Part shown: piece by piece, positions 1 to 12,614 of the stretch
Numbering within the stretch: position 1 is the first letter of the stretch
Layout of the letters: every line of letters begins with the position of its first letter
DNA from: Metellina segmentata
Taxonomy: Eukaryota > Arthropoda > Arachnida > Araneae > Tetragnathidae
Assembly (NCBI GenBank): GCA_947359465.1
Contig: OX375876.1
Coordinates: forward strand, 119,965,444 to 120,029,443
Direction of reading: 5' to 3'
DNA: 64,000 bases
Position numbers and translations under genes: made by a program
Notes under the pieces: generated by a model
Databases searched by the model: none
What the model was told of the DNA's origin: nothing
Seen by the model: only the letters and a program-made list of their open reading frames with translations

Positions 1-279
1 AGAGATAATACGTCCATCGGGAATAAATTTCATTTTTAATTTGTAAACCGGACGTGAATGCAAAAGGGTTACTTCTCGACCAAAATGTTCTCGTTTGACA
101 AATAACCCTTAACTGCTGTGTCACAAACCGTCTCGTAACTAGTGTGGAGGGGTCTCTCAAACCTCGCTCACTAAAGTTCGTATAAAGTTGATTAATATAA
201 TATATTAATGAAAGCTTCTTTAGATAATAATTATTTATACATTTTAAATTTAGATAATTCATTTCTTAAAATGAAATAC

Positions 280-640
280 ATTTTATATTGCTATATAAGT
301 TAAGTTGATTCAAAATCTCTTCAAGCTTAGCTTTCGTACCTAATTTTGCAGAACGTTTCAACCCTGGAAACTGTAAAATTATGTTGTGTTTTGGTGTTCT
401 AACGGCATGATTACGTCCCCCCCCCCCGGGCATCCCATTTGAAGTTATTTTTTCCGTAGAAATATTATTTTTGTGAAGACGCACTTGAAATGTTTTCATC
501 TTCATCTGCCTAAATTTTCGAATCCGTTTCGTGTTCGCTGTCAATAATATTATCCGAAATTTCACTGCCCCAGTACTCTTTTCCGACCAAATATCAACAA
601 TATCCTGAATTTCTTTATGTAAATTCCCTGCTCCAACTTA
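280..640 (-). pseudogene. piggyBac-like transposase N-terminal fragment, frameshifted
   Basis: Minus-strand reading gives FYGKNNFKWDARGGRNHAVR and, in a neighbouring frame, PKHNIILQFPGLKRSAK. This resembles the N-terminal part of piggyBac-type transposases, where a G-K-x-x-x-K-W block is followed by R-x-x-N-I-x-x-x-x-P-G. The two frames meet at a homopolymer of nine to ten C (plus strand) near 418-427, the likely frameshift. No downstream DDD catalytic core is present. Assignment is from memory of the family. Confidence 0.5.
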
Positions 641-870
641 GACGATTTCATTCAACAAGAACGATAACGCAAATGCCGTGAAGGGAAATGCAACTAGTGT
701 TAAACACGAAATAGTTGGAGCAGCCAAACCAGTCTTGGAATGTAGCTTCTGTTGGACGTAGTAGGAAGGTACTGAATAGGACCGGGACCAATATTCACTT
801 TAAGGAGTGGAAACGACCTGTCAAAATTGTCTCGGGGTTTGTGAGACCCATGACAGCAGTTAAAGGTTAA

Positions 871-1733
871 TGTTTTTTTTCAATGGCGGGCATTGGACTC
901 TATCCTTGGAAACTACAAGGCCTGAAGTGATGATGTAGACTACTTCCAATGGCAGGCACTAAGGACTTGTCCTTGGCCACTACATGGCCGGATGTGATGG
1001 TCACTTGTGAAGGGGCCGCTAGTGGGAGGACCATCATTGCCCCTGACAAAGGGCATCAATATTTTACATCCATGCCCTGACCGGAAATCTTGACATCGAA
1101 CCAGGAACCTTCCGATCCATAAAGCCAACACCTTAACCCAGGCATCAACATAGATTTTTAATACAGGTGAACTTCGTGCACCTAAGTTTTTAAATTAGGT
1201 GCACAGATTATATTTTAGGTACACATTAAAAAAACGAAATATAAGCGTATTAATGTTTTGTAAACTACTTTAATAGTTGGGTATGTTTATATAGGTTCGT
1301 AAAATATAGTAAATAAAAGTATTTAAAAATCGAAATTCTCTCTTCTCCGGCATACGGCTGTCGCGACAGTCACTTCAACAGAGCCATCTGGAAAAGGTTT
1401 CGATAATCGGAATGTTCTGGTAGCAGTGACACAAGTAAACCTTCATCCTGTATAAACCCTTTACGGCCCAGCGATTTTGTTTTCGCATAGTGTGTAATTA
1501 GGAATTTTAACTACGTTCCTTTAGAGCGAGAGAGGTCGATACTAATATTCTGTTCAAACATCAAAATAACATAAAACACGTTCCCCCACCTTACCTTTTT
1601 TTAACGTAAAGTTCATTGCGTACACCTAGCGAGAAAAAATTAGGTGCACAATTTTAATTTCATGTGTACAGTGCACCTGTGCACCCGGGTATTTTGAGCC
1701 CTGCCTTAACCACTAGACCGCTAGGTCGGCACA
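871..1733 (-). repeat. tRNA-derived SINE, interrupted by a hAT-like MITE
   Basis: On the minus strand a tRNA-like head (CGGTCTAGTGGTTAAGG at ~1729-1704, an A-box-like motif) is separated from its B-box-like GGTTCGATGTC (~1090-1101) by the inserted element at 1139-1703. Removing the insert restores a normal A-box to B-box spacing. The body runs to an oligo-A tail (plus-strand T run at ~872-880). A body motif, GGCATGGATGTAAAA, is shared with the SINE at 42070. Confidence 0.75.
1139..1703. mobile_element. hAT-like MITE with 8-bp target duplication
   Basis: The 565-bp element starts CAGGCATCAA and ends TTTGAGCCCTG, so both ends carry CAGG-type termini on opposite strands. It is flanked by perfect 8-bp copies of CCTTAACC (1131-1138 and 1704-1711), the target-site length of hAT elements. 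GTGCACCT-type motifs recur in inverted orientation near both ends. No transposase reading frame is visible. Confidence 0.8.
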
Positions 1734-2155
1734 GTTATTGTGGTTACACAAAAGGTAGCTTTTCAGTGCAGACAAAGAAATCAGACGGAAAACAAAGATT
1801 TTACTAGCGCTACCGAATGCTCTTGTTTAACATATGTCGTATTACCTTAAAAGGTAGCTTATCCCCGTTTTGGCGACGTGTGATCTAGTTGGCATTACTA
1901 ATCAACGATCATAAATCAATTCAAAATTCATTCTGTGAAATTTTTATGGGCGAAATACTGAAATCACACAGACACTCCAAGAATACTGTAAAAACTGGGA
2001 TTGATTCATACTATGCTCTATCGTTTCACGAGACCATGCCCATAATTAACTCCATATTTGACTACACGTCTCTAAAACGTTACTAACGTTCCACATATGG
2101 ACGAGAGGGAATGATTGAGTTGTTTGGAAAATCATTGAATAAAGTCTGAATTGTA

Positions 2156-3370
2156 CACTACCCCACAATAATGGACCGGACGCGATATTCCACATTGACT
2201 AACTCCCGGGCACTCGCGTCGCCAAGGATTTCGCAACTACGCCAATCCCTGATGCCAACCTCGCGCTTTCTCGCGTTCCATGAGATTGTTCGTTAACCGC
2301 AGTGATCGCGCGCTGTTTGTTTACGGTGAATTTAATGTTTTTCTATGACATTTTGTTTGCACCCGTTTTTTTTTGTGCGACACCACTTCGCGAAATCCAT
2401 TTTTGAAATAAAACTCACCTGTTCAAATTCTTGCGACGAAGGCACTCTATCCAACACGTGTTGGTTAGTGAGCTGAAGCTTTCCAAAATTCTATTTCCTC
2501 CCCAGTTTGGATTGCACATCAAAAACGATTTTTTTCGTCAGCGCATATCCCCGTCTAATGCAAGAAATAATTCCATCTTCAACTCGCCTAAATATTTGTC
2601 TTTAAACGTGTCTATCTTCCATGATAATTGATAATCAAGCCTCTGGATAATAAACAAACAAACGATAGTTCGCGTTACGAGACGGGCGCGTTAACATGAG
2701 GACGTGGGTTGCCAATTTATGGAGGAGGGATTACCGCGGAACGACAGACAGCTTAAAAATTCGACTGGCTTGGCAAGCTTGGCGACGCGAGCGCCCGGGA
2801 GTTAGTCAATGTGGAATATCGCGGACCGGACACCAGCGGATTTGCATAAACTCCGACTACTTGTTTTGGGGGTGTGTTTCGCGATATGGCCTGGGACCTT
2901 TGCATGTTGTTCCTGGTCAATTGAACGCCGAAGCCAACATGAAAATTTTGGACAAGCAGGTTCTTTCTAAGCTCTGGCATTTTTATGGAATGGACGAATG
3001 TTCCCGGAAGACAAAGTTCCGCGTCGTATTGCAGCCTCTGTCATGGAGTGGTATCGAAAGTGCGCGTGAAACGTCTTCCCTGGCCTACTCAGAGTCCCGA
3101 CCTAAACCCCATAGAACATTTGTAGGACGAGTTACAGCGACGCTTACGAATCCGGGAACCACGTTCGAAATCTACAGCTGATCTGGCGACATTCTTGCAG
3201 CAGGAATGGACACAAATACCCATAACTGCGTATCAAAACCTTGTTGAAAGTATGCCCACAAGGGTTGTTAGTATTACTGCAGCACGGGGGGTTCATCCCC
3301 ATGTTAACGCAAGTATTCTTTCCCTTATATCATCACATCTTGCTGTCCGGACCATTAAAGTAGGGTAGTG
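2156..3370 (+). mobile_element. Tc1-like element (defective)
   Basis: Terminal inverted repeats begin CACTACCC at 2156 and end GGGTAGTG at 3370, inside TA dinucleotides. The TIRs extend with ATGG(A/T)CCGGAC. The element encloses a decayed Tc1 transposase C-terminal half. Length 1215 bp is short for an intact Tc1, and an inverted copy of the left subterminal region lies inside it at 2778-2831. Confidence 0.85.
2846..3358 (+). pseudogene. Tc1-family transposase remnant
   Basis: Frame pieces read FWGCVSRYGLGPLHVVPGQL, then after a frameshift near 3000 and another near 3068, RLPWPTQSPDLNPIEHL, a stop, and DELQRRLRIREPRSK. SPDLNPIEHLWDEL is the hallmark block holding the last catalytic acidic region of Tc1 transposases; the expected Trp codon is TAG here (~3124). 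The N-terminal DNA-binding half is absent. Not functional. Confidence 0.85.
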
Positions 3371-3811
3371 TATATTGCAGTTTAAATAGCAGATATCTCG
3401 AAGTGAACCGGGTAAAACCTTTTATAGACGAGTATGAGTTCTTCTAAGTCATACTCAGGAAAACGCACTGTATGTGGTCATTTCAACGGAAAGTGGCTAC
3501 GTTTCGTTTTAGTGTTTGACATGAATTGCAGTTCCTAAAATATTTTACGAGATCTTACGATCGAAAAACATTTGTTTTCGGCCACTTTAACACTGAAGCA
3601 CTTGGTTGATGGGATCTCTAGTGCTGCGAGACAGTCTAGGTTGGTGATTTTGGGTTTTGTGACGCAAGGGAAAGATTTCGTCATGGTGCTTCAGACAGAA
3701 GAAATACAATACTAAGTAATAGACACAAAATGGAAGAATGATAGCACCAGGGAAGAATGATAGCTAGGCAGGTAAGTATTTGAATAAACGGTGCACTGGA
3801 TAAACGCAACG

Positions 3812-4036
3812 AGCTATTAGCGACGGTCCGGGATAAATCCCGATTGGAAGGATCCGACCTCTACATTCCGTGATTTTGAATCACGGTCCAATGTCGAGGT
3901 AACACCTGAGCTTTCACCTTTCTCTCCATTTTCCATCACATCAACGTGATCCCAGAGAGGAATCGAACCGTTGCCGCCTACAACTCGAAGGTTTCTAGCG
4001 CAGTGGACATAACCACTGAGCCACAACAGCCGGCTA
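3812..4036 (-). repeat. tRNA-derived SINE
   Basis: On the minus strand TGGCTCAGTGGTTATG (A-box-like, ~4027-4006) and GGTTCGATTCC (B box, ~3970-3959) form a tRNA-like head. The 3' part contains GGATTTATCCCGGACCGTCG, shared with the repeats near 39700, 50340 and, in opposite orientation, 52200. It has no coding capacity. Confidence 0.75.
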
Positions 4037-5655
4037 AAACGCTTGAATTCGAACAAGTGGTCACAAAGATATTTTTGTAATGAAAAAAGAAACAACAAAT
4101 ATGTTAATCTTAGAAGGGTTGGCAAACCTTTTTAGAGATATAATTTTTTCCGGTGAAATTCGATATTTTATTCCTACCCTAATTCCTATTAGTATAAGTG
4201 ATTTCAAATATATCAGCTGAACTGTAGATCATTATACACAACGCCATAGACTTATAGCGGTAATCAAAAACTATTTTATAGGTTTACTTTTTTTAAGTCG
4301 CGGAACATCGTAAAATAAATCCTAACTAAACATCCGTTCGCCATCATTGTTGCTACTACAAAGTATGCATAGTGTGTTTACTTAAGTTTATTTTGAATAG
4401 TGAATTACTCTAGAGTAATAAAATAAGATTCTTATACCTTAGAAAACTATTGACATGATAGGTTTCACATAATGGTTAAAGATAGTTTAAAACACATATT
4501 TGCTTAGGCATAATATATTAAACTATCAGTGCCCATTTTAATTTTTTTTGTCGACCTAAATATTGCAGCAACATCACTCAAGGGTAAACACTTTTTCGTG
4601 AACTGTTAAAATATTTTATAAAATAGTAAATGAATAGATTTTATGGTACATAAATGTTATTTTCACATAGTGCATAAACTGAAGTAAATCATTTTGAAAC
4701 ATACGTTTTTCTAGTACAAAATTGTTCAAGCGATAAACACTCCTTTGAACTAAAATTAACGAACCATGGAAAAGTACCAACAAAAATAACGTATGCAATT
4801 TTAACTTCATTTAATTTATCAATTTTTGATTCATTTTATTTTTAATTTAGCAGAATAACCAAACCGTACTTTCTCGGGTTGATTTAACTAACCATAACTT
4901 AAAAAAGTGATTAAAATAGTCACTTTCATCCCTCCTACAAAAATGTCAGTATCATTTAAGTGTCGGGAATCATTTTTAACTGCTTGTTTCATATTATTTT
5001 CTTTGCGTGCGAGTGCTTATCTTAATGAGCCGTTGTAAATATTACTCTTTCCTGAGTTTACATTACTGTTTTCTGTATACGTATTCTCGTCAGTTCATTT
5101 GTTTGATATAATCTTTTATGATATACAAGTGAGCCAGTTGACTGTAATCTTTACGCTGTTCGTATCGTCTGTATGCTTGTATGTTACTATGTCTTGTTAT
5201 AATTTTTAATGCTTTGTTGAACTTGGAGTTACACTCTTATTTCAGTATTACAAGACATACGCTGGTTTTCAACATTTCTATAATTTCTGGATCTTAATTT
5301 AGATGTAAGTATATATGCATGTATATATAATAAATTTTACAAACATCGCGCCCCTGTTGTATGACGAGATTACGAAAGCTGACGCTAAACATAAGTAAGC
5401 TGACTACCACAAAAGTACCAAAGTAGTGTTGGAGGATCGAATCAATTATGAAAGCCCCTTCTCAAATTTGTTTCCTTCAAAACTTCCATAGCTAAATTCG
5501 TAAAAATCACATATATATTAAAGAATGTACTCTAGGACTCATAGTTGTTGTACCAACATTTTTTGACATGTTGCCCTCTTATATCAGGCACGCGACATTT
5601 TTGAATTTTGGCATCGTTAAGGAAAGGAGGACACACATTAATTTGATGATATTCA
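4037..5655. other. AT-rich intergenic sequence, nothing recognised
   Basis: No convincing ORF, splice-flanked exon, RNA gene or TIR pair was found in this stretch. Short ORFs here look like chance openings in AT-rich DNA. Confidence 0.6.
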
Positions 5656-5658
5656 TAC

Positions 5659-6423
5659 GTTCATATGTTCAGTATGTATTCATGTGTTCAGTATGTATTC
5701 ACATGTTAAGTATGTATTCACATGTTCAGTATATATTCATATGTTCAGTATATATTCATATGTTCAGTATGTATTCATATGTTCAGTATGTATTGAGTAT
5801 GTATTCATATGTTCAGTATGTATTGAGTATGTATTCATATGTTCAGTATGTATTGAGTATCTATTCATATGTTCACAGTATATATTGAGTATGTATTCAT
5901 ATGTTCAGTATGTATTGAGTATGTATTCATATGTTCAGTATGTATTGAGTATGTATTCATATGTTCACAGTATGTATTAATATTTTCAGTATGTATTGAT
6001 TATGTTCAGTATGTATTCATATGTAAGTATGTATTCATATGTTCAGTATGTATTCATGTGTTCAGTATGTATTCATGTGTTCAGTATGTATTCACATGTT
6101 CAGTATGTATTCACATGTTCAGTAAGTATTCGAATGTTCAGTATGTATTCACATGTTCAGTATGTATTCACATGTTCAATATGTATTCGCATGTTCAGTA
6201 TGTATTCACATGTTCAGTATGTATTCACATGTTCAGTATGTATTCATATGTTCAGTATGTATTCACATGTTCAGTATATATTCATATGTTCAGTATGTAT
6301 TCAAATGTTCAGTATGTATTCATATGTTCACTATGTATTCATATGTTCACTATGTATTCATATGTTCAGTATGTATTCATTTGTTCAGTATGTATTGAGT
6401 ATATATTCATACGTTCACAGTAC
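5659..6423. repeat. 19-bp minisatellite, about 40 copies
   Basis: The unit is GTATTCATATGTTCAGTAT with A/C variants (CACATG, CATGTG), plus an interspersed longer form containing GTATTGAGTAT. Because 19 is not a multiple of three and the unit has no stop, several plus-strand frames stay open for hundreds of bases. The resulting low-complexity proteins repeat every 19 residues and are artefacts. Confidence 0.97.
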
Positions 6424-8296
6424 AAAACAAATATAACCTATTACCATTTTTCAAAAAATGGTAGATCGAAATAAAAGTGATTTTTCTAAACGTAAACCAT
6501 TTCAACAAACTTCTAGCTTTACATTCATTCGTAAAATAGGCAATATTCACATTCCTTCACTACAGTACGATTTTTAAATAGTCTTAAATTGGATGTTTTC
6601 TAACAATAATAATGTTTCAGTATTGGAAAAAATCCACTCCAAATTCGTTTTACACTAACTTGCATGTAGCTGAAAATGAAATCCTTTATGCGGCTGCTTT
6701 TACGCGTGCTGAATAGATATTACAATAAAAAAAATAATGAATACTTATTAAGTTTACAATCCCGGAAAAAATGACTAAGTAAAACTTATGTAAAGTCCAC
6801 CGAAAAAGAATTATTCTAAATACAATAATTTTCTTAATTATTTTTATCTCGTGATCTCCCAAAATTGAAATCAACTTGCAACTAAAAGTATAAAATATTT
6901 TAAAATGTGAATTGTTGAGAGTGCAAAAAATTAAACGAATATCATATTGCAATAAGTCGGAGAACCTGAATTGTCGTTTCGTTGTGAACGCGGTACACCT
7001 TAAAACACGTCTTTTCAATTTATATAATGAATTTAAACCATGTACCTGATATTAAGAATGAAGGTTCTATTTGCCTATTGAGTGTTGCAATGATTAAAAC
7101 CAAATAGTGTTTTTCAAACATGGAAAAGGAATGCAGGTTTTAATGAGTTAAATCATTTTGTAACAGATATATATGTAAAATTTTTTCAATAAATTTAACA
7201 AGTTTGTTTAGATATCAGCCTTAGTTAAAAAGATCGTCTGTATATGTATGCTGTTTAATATACAGCAGGTCTGTGTATATATGTATCAGACAGCATACAT
7301 GCTTTATATACTAGAAATTCTAAAGGAAACGTGGTCGACATAAACTCTACGTCCAGAAAATCACCACAAATCCTTTATACAACAACCTTTTAATAAAATA
7401 GATGGAGTATAAATGCTCAGCGTTATGTTATTTCTTCCAGTCACCACATTTGAAGATCTGCCACGTGGTTGTGGGATAAAGCATGAATTCTAAATTATTG
7501 ATTGGTTAAAGTGATTAACCTAATAGATCAAAGAACTAGTATGCGCTTCGATAGCCAATCGGCTAAGTGAATTCGTCAACCACGTGATTTACCCTTCACA
7601 GATCTTACGACAGCTACTCCGCACACAAGCCAAAGGATTTTGAAAAATTCGACTCCTATTAGGCCTAAAATGGACCTAAGGTCTGAGCCGAAACAATTCG
7701 ATATCGCCATAGAAATTACATTAAGTATAGAAGGATTATTGTACCCAGCTCAGATTGTTTTGCCAGTATTGATCGAATAACAATTTTTTTCAAACAAATT
7801 AAATTATTTTATTATGGAGAAGAAGTTAAATGGATATTAAAAATAATTTTCGTACACTCAAATTATGTTAGCGTTTTTTTATGAAAAATAATTGATTAGT
7901 CTGATCACTTTTCAATTAACATGCAATTATAATTCAACCCGATCAACGCCGGGTAATTCTGCTAGTACAGGTATAATTCGGCTCTATAACATTTCTGGCA
8001 GAAGCAAGTTACTAAACTTCAGTCAGTGATAACGCACTTTATGCTGAGGATAGGCGACTCATCAATCATGCTATTGTATTCTAAAGGACCGTATACATTT
8101 GCGAACCGAACCGGTCATGAGCCCCTCGTGCACCGTTCTATTCCCCAGGAACTTCAAGCGATCCATGGGAAAAGGAAGTGACAACCGCGAGTCACCAAGG
8201 TCACGCCTCGTCAGCCTCCGGTAATACGATGGCGCCTGGAGGTACGCAAACAAAAAAAAAACTCACGACGCCGTCCAAATCTGAACCAAAAAAGCC
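6424..8296. other. AT-rich intergenic sequence, nothing recognised
   Basis: No gene, TIR pair or RNA signature was recognised. The interval 7540-7620 has a slightly raised GC content but no supported feature. Confidence 0.55.
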
Positions 8297-8299
8297 TTT

Positions 8300-9284
8300 C
8301 GGCCGTATTCACAAATCCGAGTTAACTCGAGGATCAACGATAATCCGCGAGTTATCAAAAAAACCGTATTCACAAGTCTTGATCCGTGGTTTAAACTGCC
8401 GTTTGGGTGTTACATTCTGATCCTCCGAAATCGGCGAGTTAATTCGAGAGTAAGAGTTACGCATGCGTAGTACTATCTTTTTGCAAAGGAAAGAAAATGG
8501 ATGACACATTTCATTCTATGCAAATTACAGTATTCTTGCGACGAGTGGACTGGACCTATCATTACGGAGCACCTGCTTCACAGCGGCTCATCTCCTCATC
8601 ATAATATTGCTTAAATGAAAAATTTTTAAACATCATTTTATTGAAATTCAAAAGAAAAATGAAAATAAAGGTAGCTGAGAAAACATAAACAAGCAGCTTG
8701 ACGAAAAGATAGATGGCGGCACCTCCGTCCGATAAGAGCGAAAGGTAGAATATGACCAGGGCAGATGTGAATTCGTCGTAGAATAATAATTATTCTGTTG
8801 ATTTATTACGGATGAAAGAAAATTGAGAATGCAAGTTACTTTTCACACCACCAACACACACCCGTACTAACAAGAACTAAGGTAATCGGATTACATTCAT
8901 ATGTCAAGACATTGTGTACCATTCTTTCTTGCAAATTTAGGTTTCAATAAAAATCTAATTCGAAATTAAATACCGTTGTATTTCTTTTCCCAAACCCAAA
9001 TTAAAATGCCGTATGCGTTCTATTTATCACACAATTTGGTATCAATTCTACAGCAAAGTACATAGTTGATCAGTATGAATGCAGATTCGGGCGTCGTAAC
9101 CATTATAAACAATATCACGTGATCGTGAGGAGACGGTAGTAGCCAATCACAGCGAGTGTCTCATTTTAATCCCTGAATCACTTAACACGCCATTTGTGAA
9201 AACCGTTCTTGATAATCCACGAGTTAACTCTTACCCGCGGATCAACTGATCCTCGAGTTAACTCGAGACTTGTGAATATGGCCG
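8300..9284. mobile_element. PIF/Harbinger-like MITE
   Basis: Ends are CGGCCGTATTCACAA and the inverted TTGTGAATATGGCCG, flanked by 3-bp TTT on both sides. Subterminal GAGTTAACTCGAG palindromes occur near both ends. The 985-bp interior has no transposase. The 3-bp target site fits PIF/Harbinger, though that family prefers TWA, so the superfamily is tentative. A degenerate relative of the right half lies near 42985-43180. Confidence 0.65.
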
Positions 9285-9832
9285 TTTGTGTTCGTCGAAA
9301 AAACGACAGGCAACGGATTGACACGAGTGCTTCGTGAACCCCTCAAAACCTCGTCCAAATCATGAGAACTAGAGGTTCGGGAACGATTCGGCTCGCAGAT
9401 GTATACGCGGCTTAAGTTATCTTTTGTAATGGTTGCTGACTTCCCTACTTACCCACTAGAATTTCTCAGTGTCTGAATTCGACAGATGCTACCACGAGAT
9501 GACAGATGGCCGGTTGCATGAAATCGTGAGAGACGTATAAGACCACGTTTGTACTTTCGTACGTATCTGCATGGACGTGTAATAAATGTTTGCAACAGTT
9601 TGAGTGCCCTGTGGTTCTTTTTGTTGCCAGGTGTAGGTGCAGATCAGCGAAGTTTTGAAATGAGACTGAGCAGCAGCGAATTGTGAAGGGAGTAAGTGTC
9701 GGGTATTGCAGTTAAAGATTGTTGTTGGAAATGATAGGTAATGGCACTGTAAGTGTCCATCGTCTTCCCTCTACAGAGCTGTGAGCAAATAAAGGAGGTT
9801 TCATTTGATAACAGGGGTGTTCATTAGTACTA

Positions 9833-10423
9833 CAGTCGAACCCCGTTATAATGAACCGTCACCGGACCTAATAAAAACTTCACTATAATTTTGTTGACAC
9901 TTAAAAATGTCTTCGCATTTGGTGATGGTTTCGTTGAAAACAATCACTGGGATATAACACAATTTACTGAAATAAATTAAGTACTTAAATAAACAATTTA
10001 TCATGCATATTAGAAATAAAGCATTCAGTAGTTTTACTTACTTTTACGTTTACTCCTTATGGAAAAATTTTGTTATTTTGGATTATGTACATTTTGATTT
10101 TACCGACAGTTATTCAATTCTTTTATCGACGATTTTTTTCATAATACTATTGAGATGGCAAAATGTCCGTTCAATTTGAAGCACTCATATGGAGACTGAT
10201 TGTAGATAGAAAGGAGGGGATATATATCAGATGACGCCTCTATGGTCCGTCTTCCGCCTCTATGGAATTCAGTTCATTATAGGCGAACTTTTATTTTCTC
10301 AGAAGTTCACTATAAGTGTTTAAAATAACATTGGTTAAATTGGAGATTAGTCAGGACCAGTGAAAAAGTTCCCTATCACCAAGAGTTCACAAAAACCCGG
10401 GTTCACTATAGCGGGTTTGACTG
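9833..10423. mobile_element. pogo/Tc1-like MITE with TA target site
   Basis: Left end CAGTCGAACCCCGTTATA and right end TATAGCGGGTTTGACTG form a TIR pair inside TA dinucleotides (9831-9832 and 10424-10425). The 591-bp interior is non-coding. A fragment of its right part (GACCAGTGAAAAAGTTC) is repeated downstream at ~10690 and ~10805. Confidence 0.8.
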
Positions 10424-10862
10424 TAATAGTACCCATTTGAGATATCTCGTCAATCAACATCTGACCAACTGTGCAAATGACGAGATATCTTGTCCCTCAA
10501 CACTTGACCAGTAATAGTACCCATTTGAATTATTTATTATTGATTTATGAGAGTTATTTAGAGTACTCATTTGACTTACTTATTATTAATTTACTATTGA
10601 TTTATGAGAGTTATTTAGAGTACTCATTTGAATTACTTATTATAAATTTACTATTGATTTATGAGAATATTTATTATTATTCAACCGGGACTAGTGAAAA
10701 AGTTCACTATATCCCGGTAATAGTACCCATTTGAGTTATTTATTATTGATTTATAATTTGTTATTTATCATTGATTAAATATGTTATTTTTTTATTCAGT
10801 CGGGACCAGTGAAAAAGTTCACTATAACCGATATTTTACTATATCCCGGTAATAGTACCCAT
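10424..10862. repeat. Duplicated MITE-end fragments and TAGTACCCATTTGA repeats
   Basis: AATAGTACCCATTTGA recurs at ~10425, 10512, 10718 and 10850. The MITE-derived segment GTGAAAAAGTTCACTATA recurs at ~10697 and 10811. A pair of GATATCTCGTC/GACGAGATATC motifs lies at 10441-10490. This looks like slippage or serial duplication of the adjacent MITE's right edge. Confidence 0.7.
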
Positions 10863-11190
10863 TTTATTTATTTATTATTTATTTATTATTTATTTATTAA
10901 TTATTATTTATTTATTAATTAGTATTTATTTATTTATTATTATTTATTTATTAATTATTATTTGTTTATTAATTATTATTTATTAATTATTATTTATTTA
11001 TTAATTATTCTTTATTTATTATTATTTATTAATTAATTATTCTTTATTTATTAATTATTATTTATTTATAATTTATTTATTAATTATTAGTGATTTATTA
11101 TAATTATTGATTAATTATTTGTTATTGATTTATTAATTATTAGTGATTTATTTTGTATTGATTTAATAATTAGTATCGATTTATTATAAT
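10863..11190. repeat. Degenerate (TTTA)n/(TTATTA)n low-complexity tract
   Basis: Almost pure T/A with TTATTTATTAATTA phrases over ~330 bp; no information-bearing feature. Confidence 0.95.
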
Positions 11191-12166
11191 TATTTGAATA
11201 TAAGGTATTAGGTGTTTTAATTTAGGAATGCAGGAATGAGAAAGTGGACAAGAAAAGTATAATAAATTGAGTTGCTATGGGAAAATGTTCCCACAAAATA
11301 TATTTTTATTATTATATATACAAGATCATTTTAGGGCATATATTACATACATTTTTTTTATCCATCCGTAATATACGGATGCAGTGTCGACTCCTAATAG
11401 ACAAATAACTTCTTTGGTAACATTTATTTTAGATCTCTTCATACAAACTCAATGCTCCCATGGAACACTTCTTTCCAATATATATTTCATCTGTCCTTCT
11501 GGTTGACTTAGACAACATCACAGTGATTATTTTGAAGTACTGATCACTTTGAGATAACCACCTGGTTAGTTTCTTTGCAACTTGGACTCAAGCAAAATAT
11601 ATTTGTCATTTGAATTTGAAACATCTTGGTATAAATCTTATTTCAACTAAACACATTTATGGTTTTAAAATGTCTTGGAATGTTTTCGACTTAAGCTTTT
11701 TGAGTTAAAATAGGAATTCCATATTTTTTTTAAACTTTTTACAAGCTTCAAAGTTTTGGTAAATATAAAACATGAATTCAAATTTTGTTCAGTATTTCAG
11801 AAAATCTCGAACCTAGTCGCTATCAGGAATAAAGGAGTGGTCTTGGAAATGGAACTTATATAGACACAAATATATACAGCAATTTTAAACTGGTTAAATA
11901 TCTAAAGATAAGTTTTTGAGAAATCACAAAAATCGGTACCTCAATTTTTTTTTTTAATTATACATACTTGTTTAATTTTTACTGAAATATTTTTCTTATG
12001 TAAATAACATTACATGAAAGAAAAGCATTAAAATAATTTCGTTTAAAATCTGATGCTACAATAATATAATCTTTAATCGATAAATTTTATATTTGATACG
12101 GGTATAGTTTAATATTATAAAATAGTTTCTTCCTCTACTTTAAAACTATTAGTGAAATCTGGTCAT
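11191..12166. other. AT-rich sequence, nothing recognised
   Basis: No gene or repeat was identified between the TTTA tract and the 33-bp minisatellite. Confidence 0.5.
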
Positions 12167-12614
12167 AGTGAATCTTATTTCCTATTTATTTAGAATCTTA
12201 GTGAATCTTATTTCTTATTTATTTAGAACCTTAGTGAATCTTATTTTTATTTATTCAGAATCTTAGAGAATATTATTTCCTATTTATTTAGAATCTTAGT
12301 GAATCTTATTTTTTATTTATTTAGAATCTTGTTGAATCTTATTTCTTATTTATTTAGAATCTTAGTGAGTTTTATTTTTTATTTATTTAGAATCTTGTTG
12401 AATCTTATTTCTTATTTATTTAGAATCTTAGTGAATCTTATTTCCTATTTATTTAGAATCTTAGTGAATCTTATTTCTTATTTATTTAGAATCTTAGTGA
12501 ATCTTATTTCCTATTTATTTAGAATCTTAGTGAATCTTATTTCTTATTTATTTAGAATCTTAGTGAATCTTATTTCTTATTTATTTAGAATCGTAGTGAA
12601 TCTTATTTATTTAG
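12167..12614. repeat. 33-bp minisatellite, about 13 copies
   Basis: The unit reads GAATCTTATTTCYTATTTAT then TTAGAATCTTAGT. Being a multiple of three, it gives a plus-strand 11-residue peptide repeat (VNLISYLFRIL), which I treat as an artefact. On the minus strand nearly every unit carries AATAAA. Confidence 0.97.

Noticed and set aside
2696..3181. 161-codon plus ORF as a host gene
   Set aside because: It switches between real Tc1 frame and non-homologous sequence; the Tc1 domain continues in other frames.
3960..4036. tRNA genes (here and near 42080, 52085 and 1090/1710)
   Set aside because: A/B-box-like motifs are present but arms do not form a complete cloverleaf and the sequences continue into shared SINE bodies.
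5568..6474. Long plus-strand ORFs (up to ~200 codons) rich in Cys/Met/Tyr/Val
   Set aside because: They are translations of a 19-bp minisatellite; several frames are open at once and there is no gene context.
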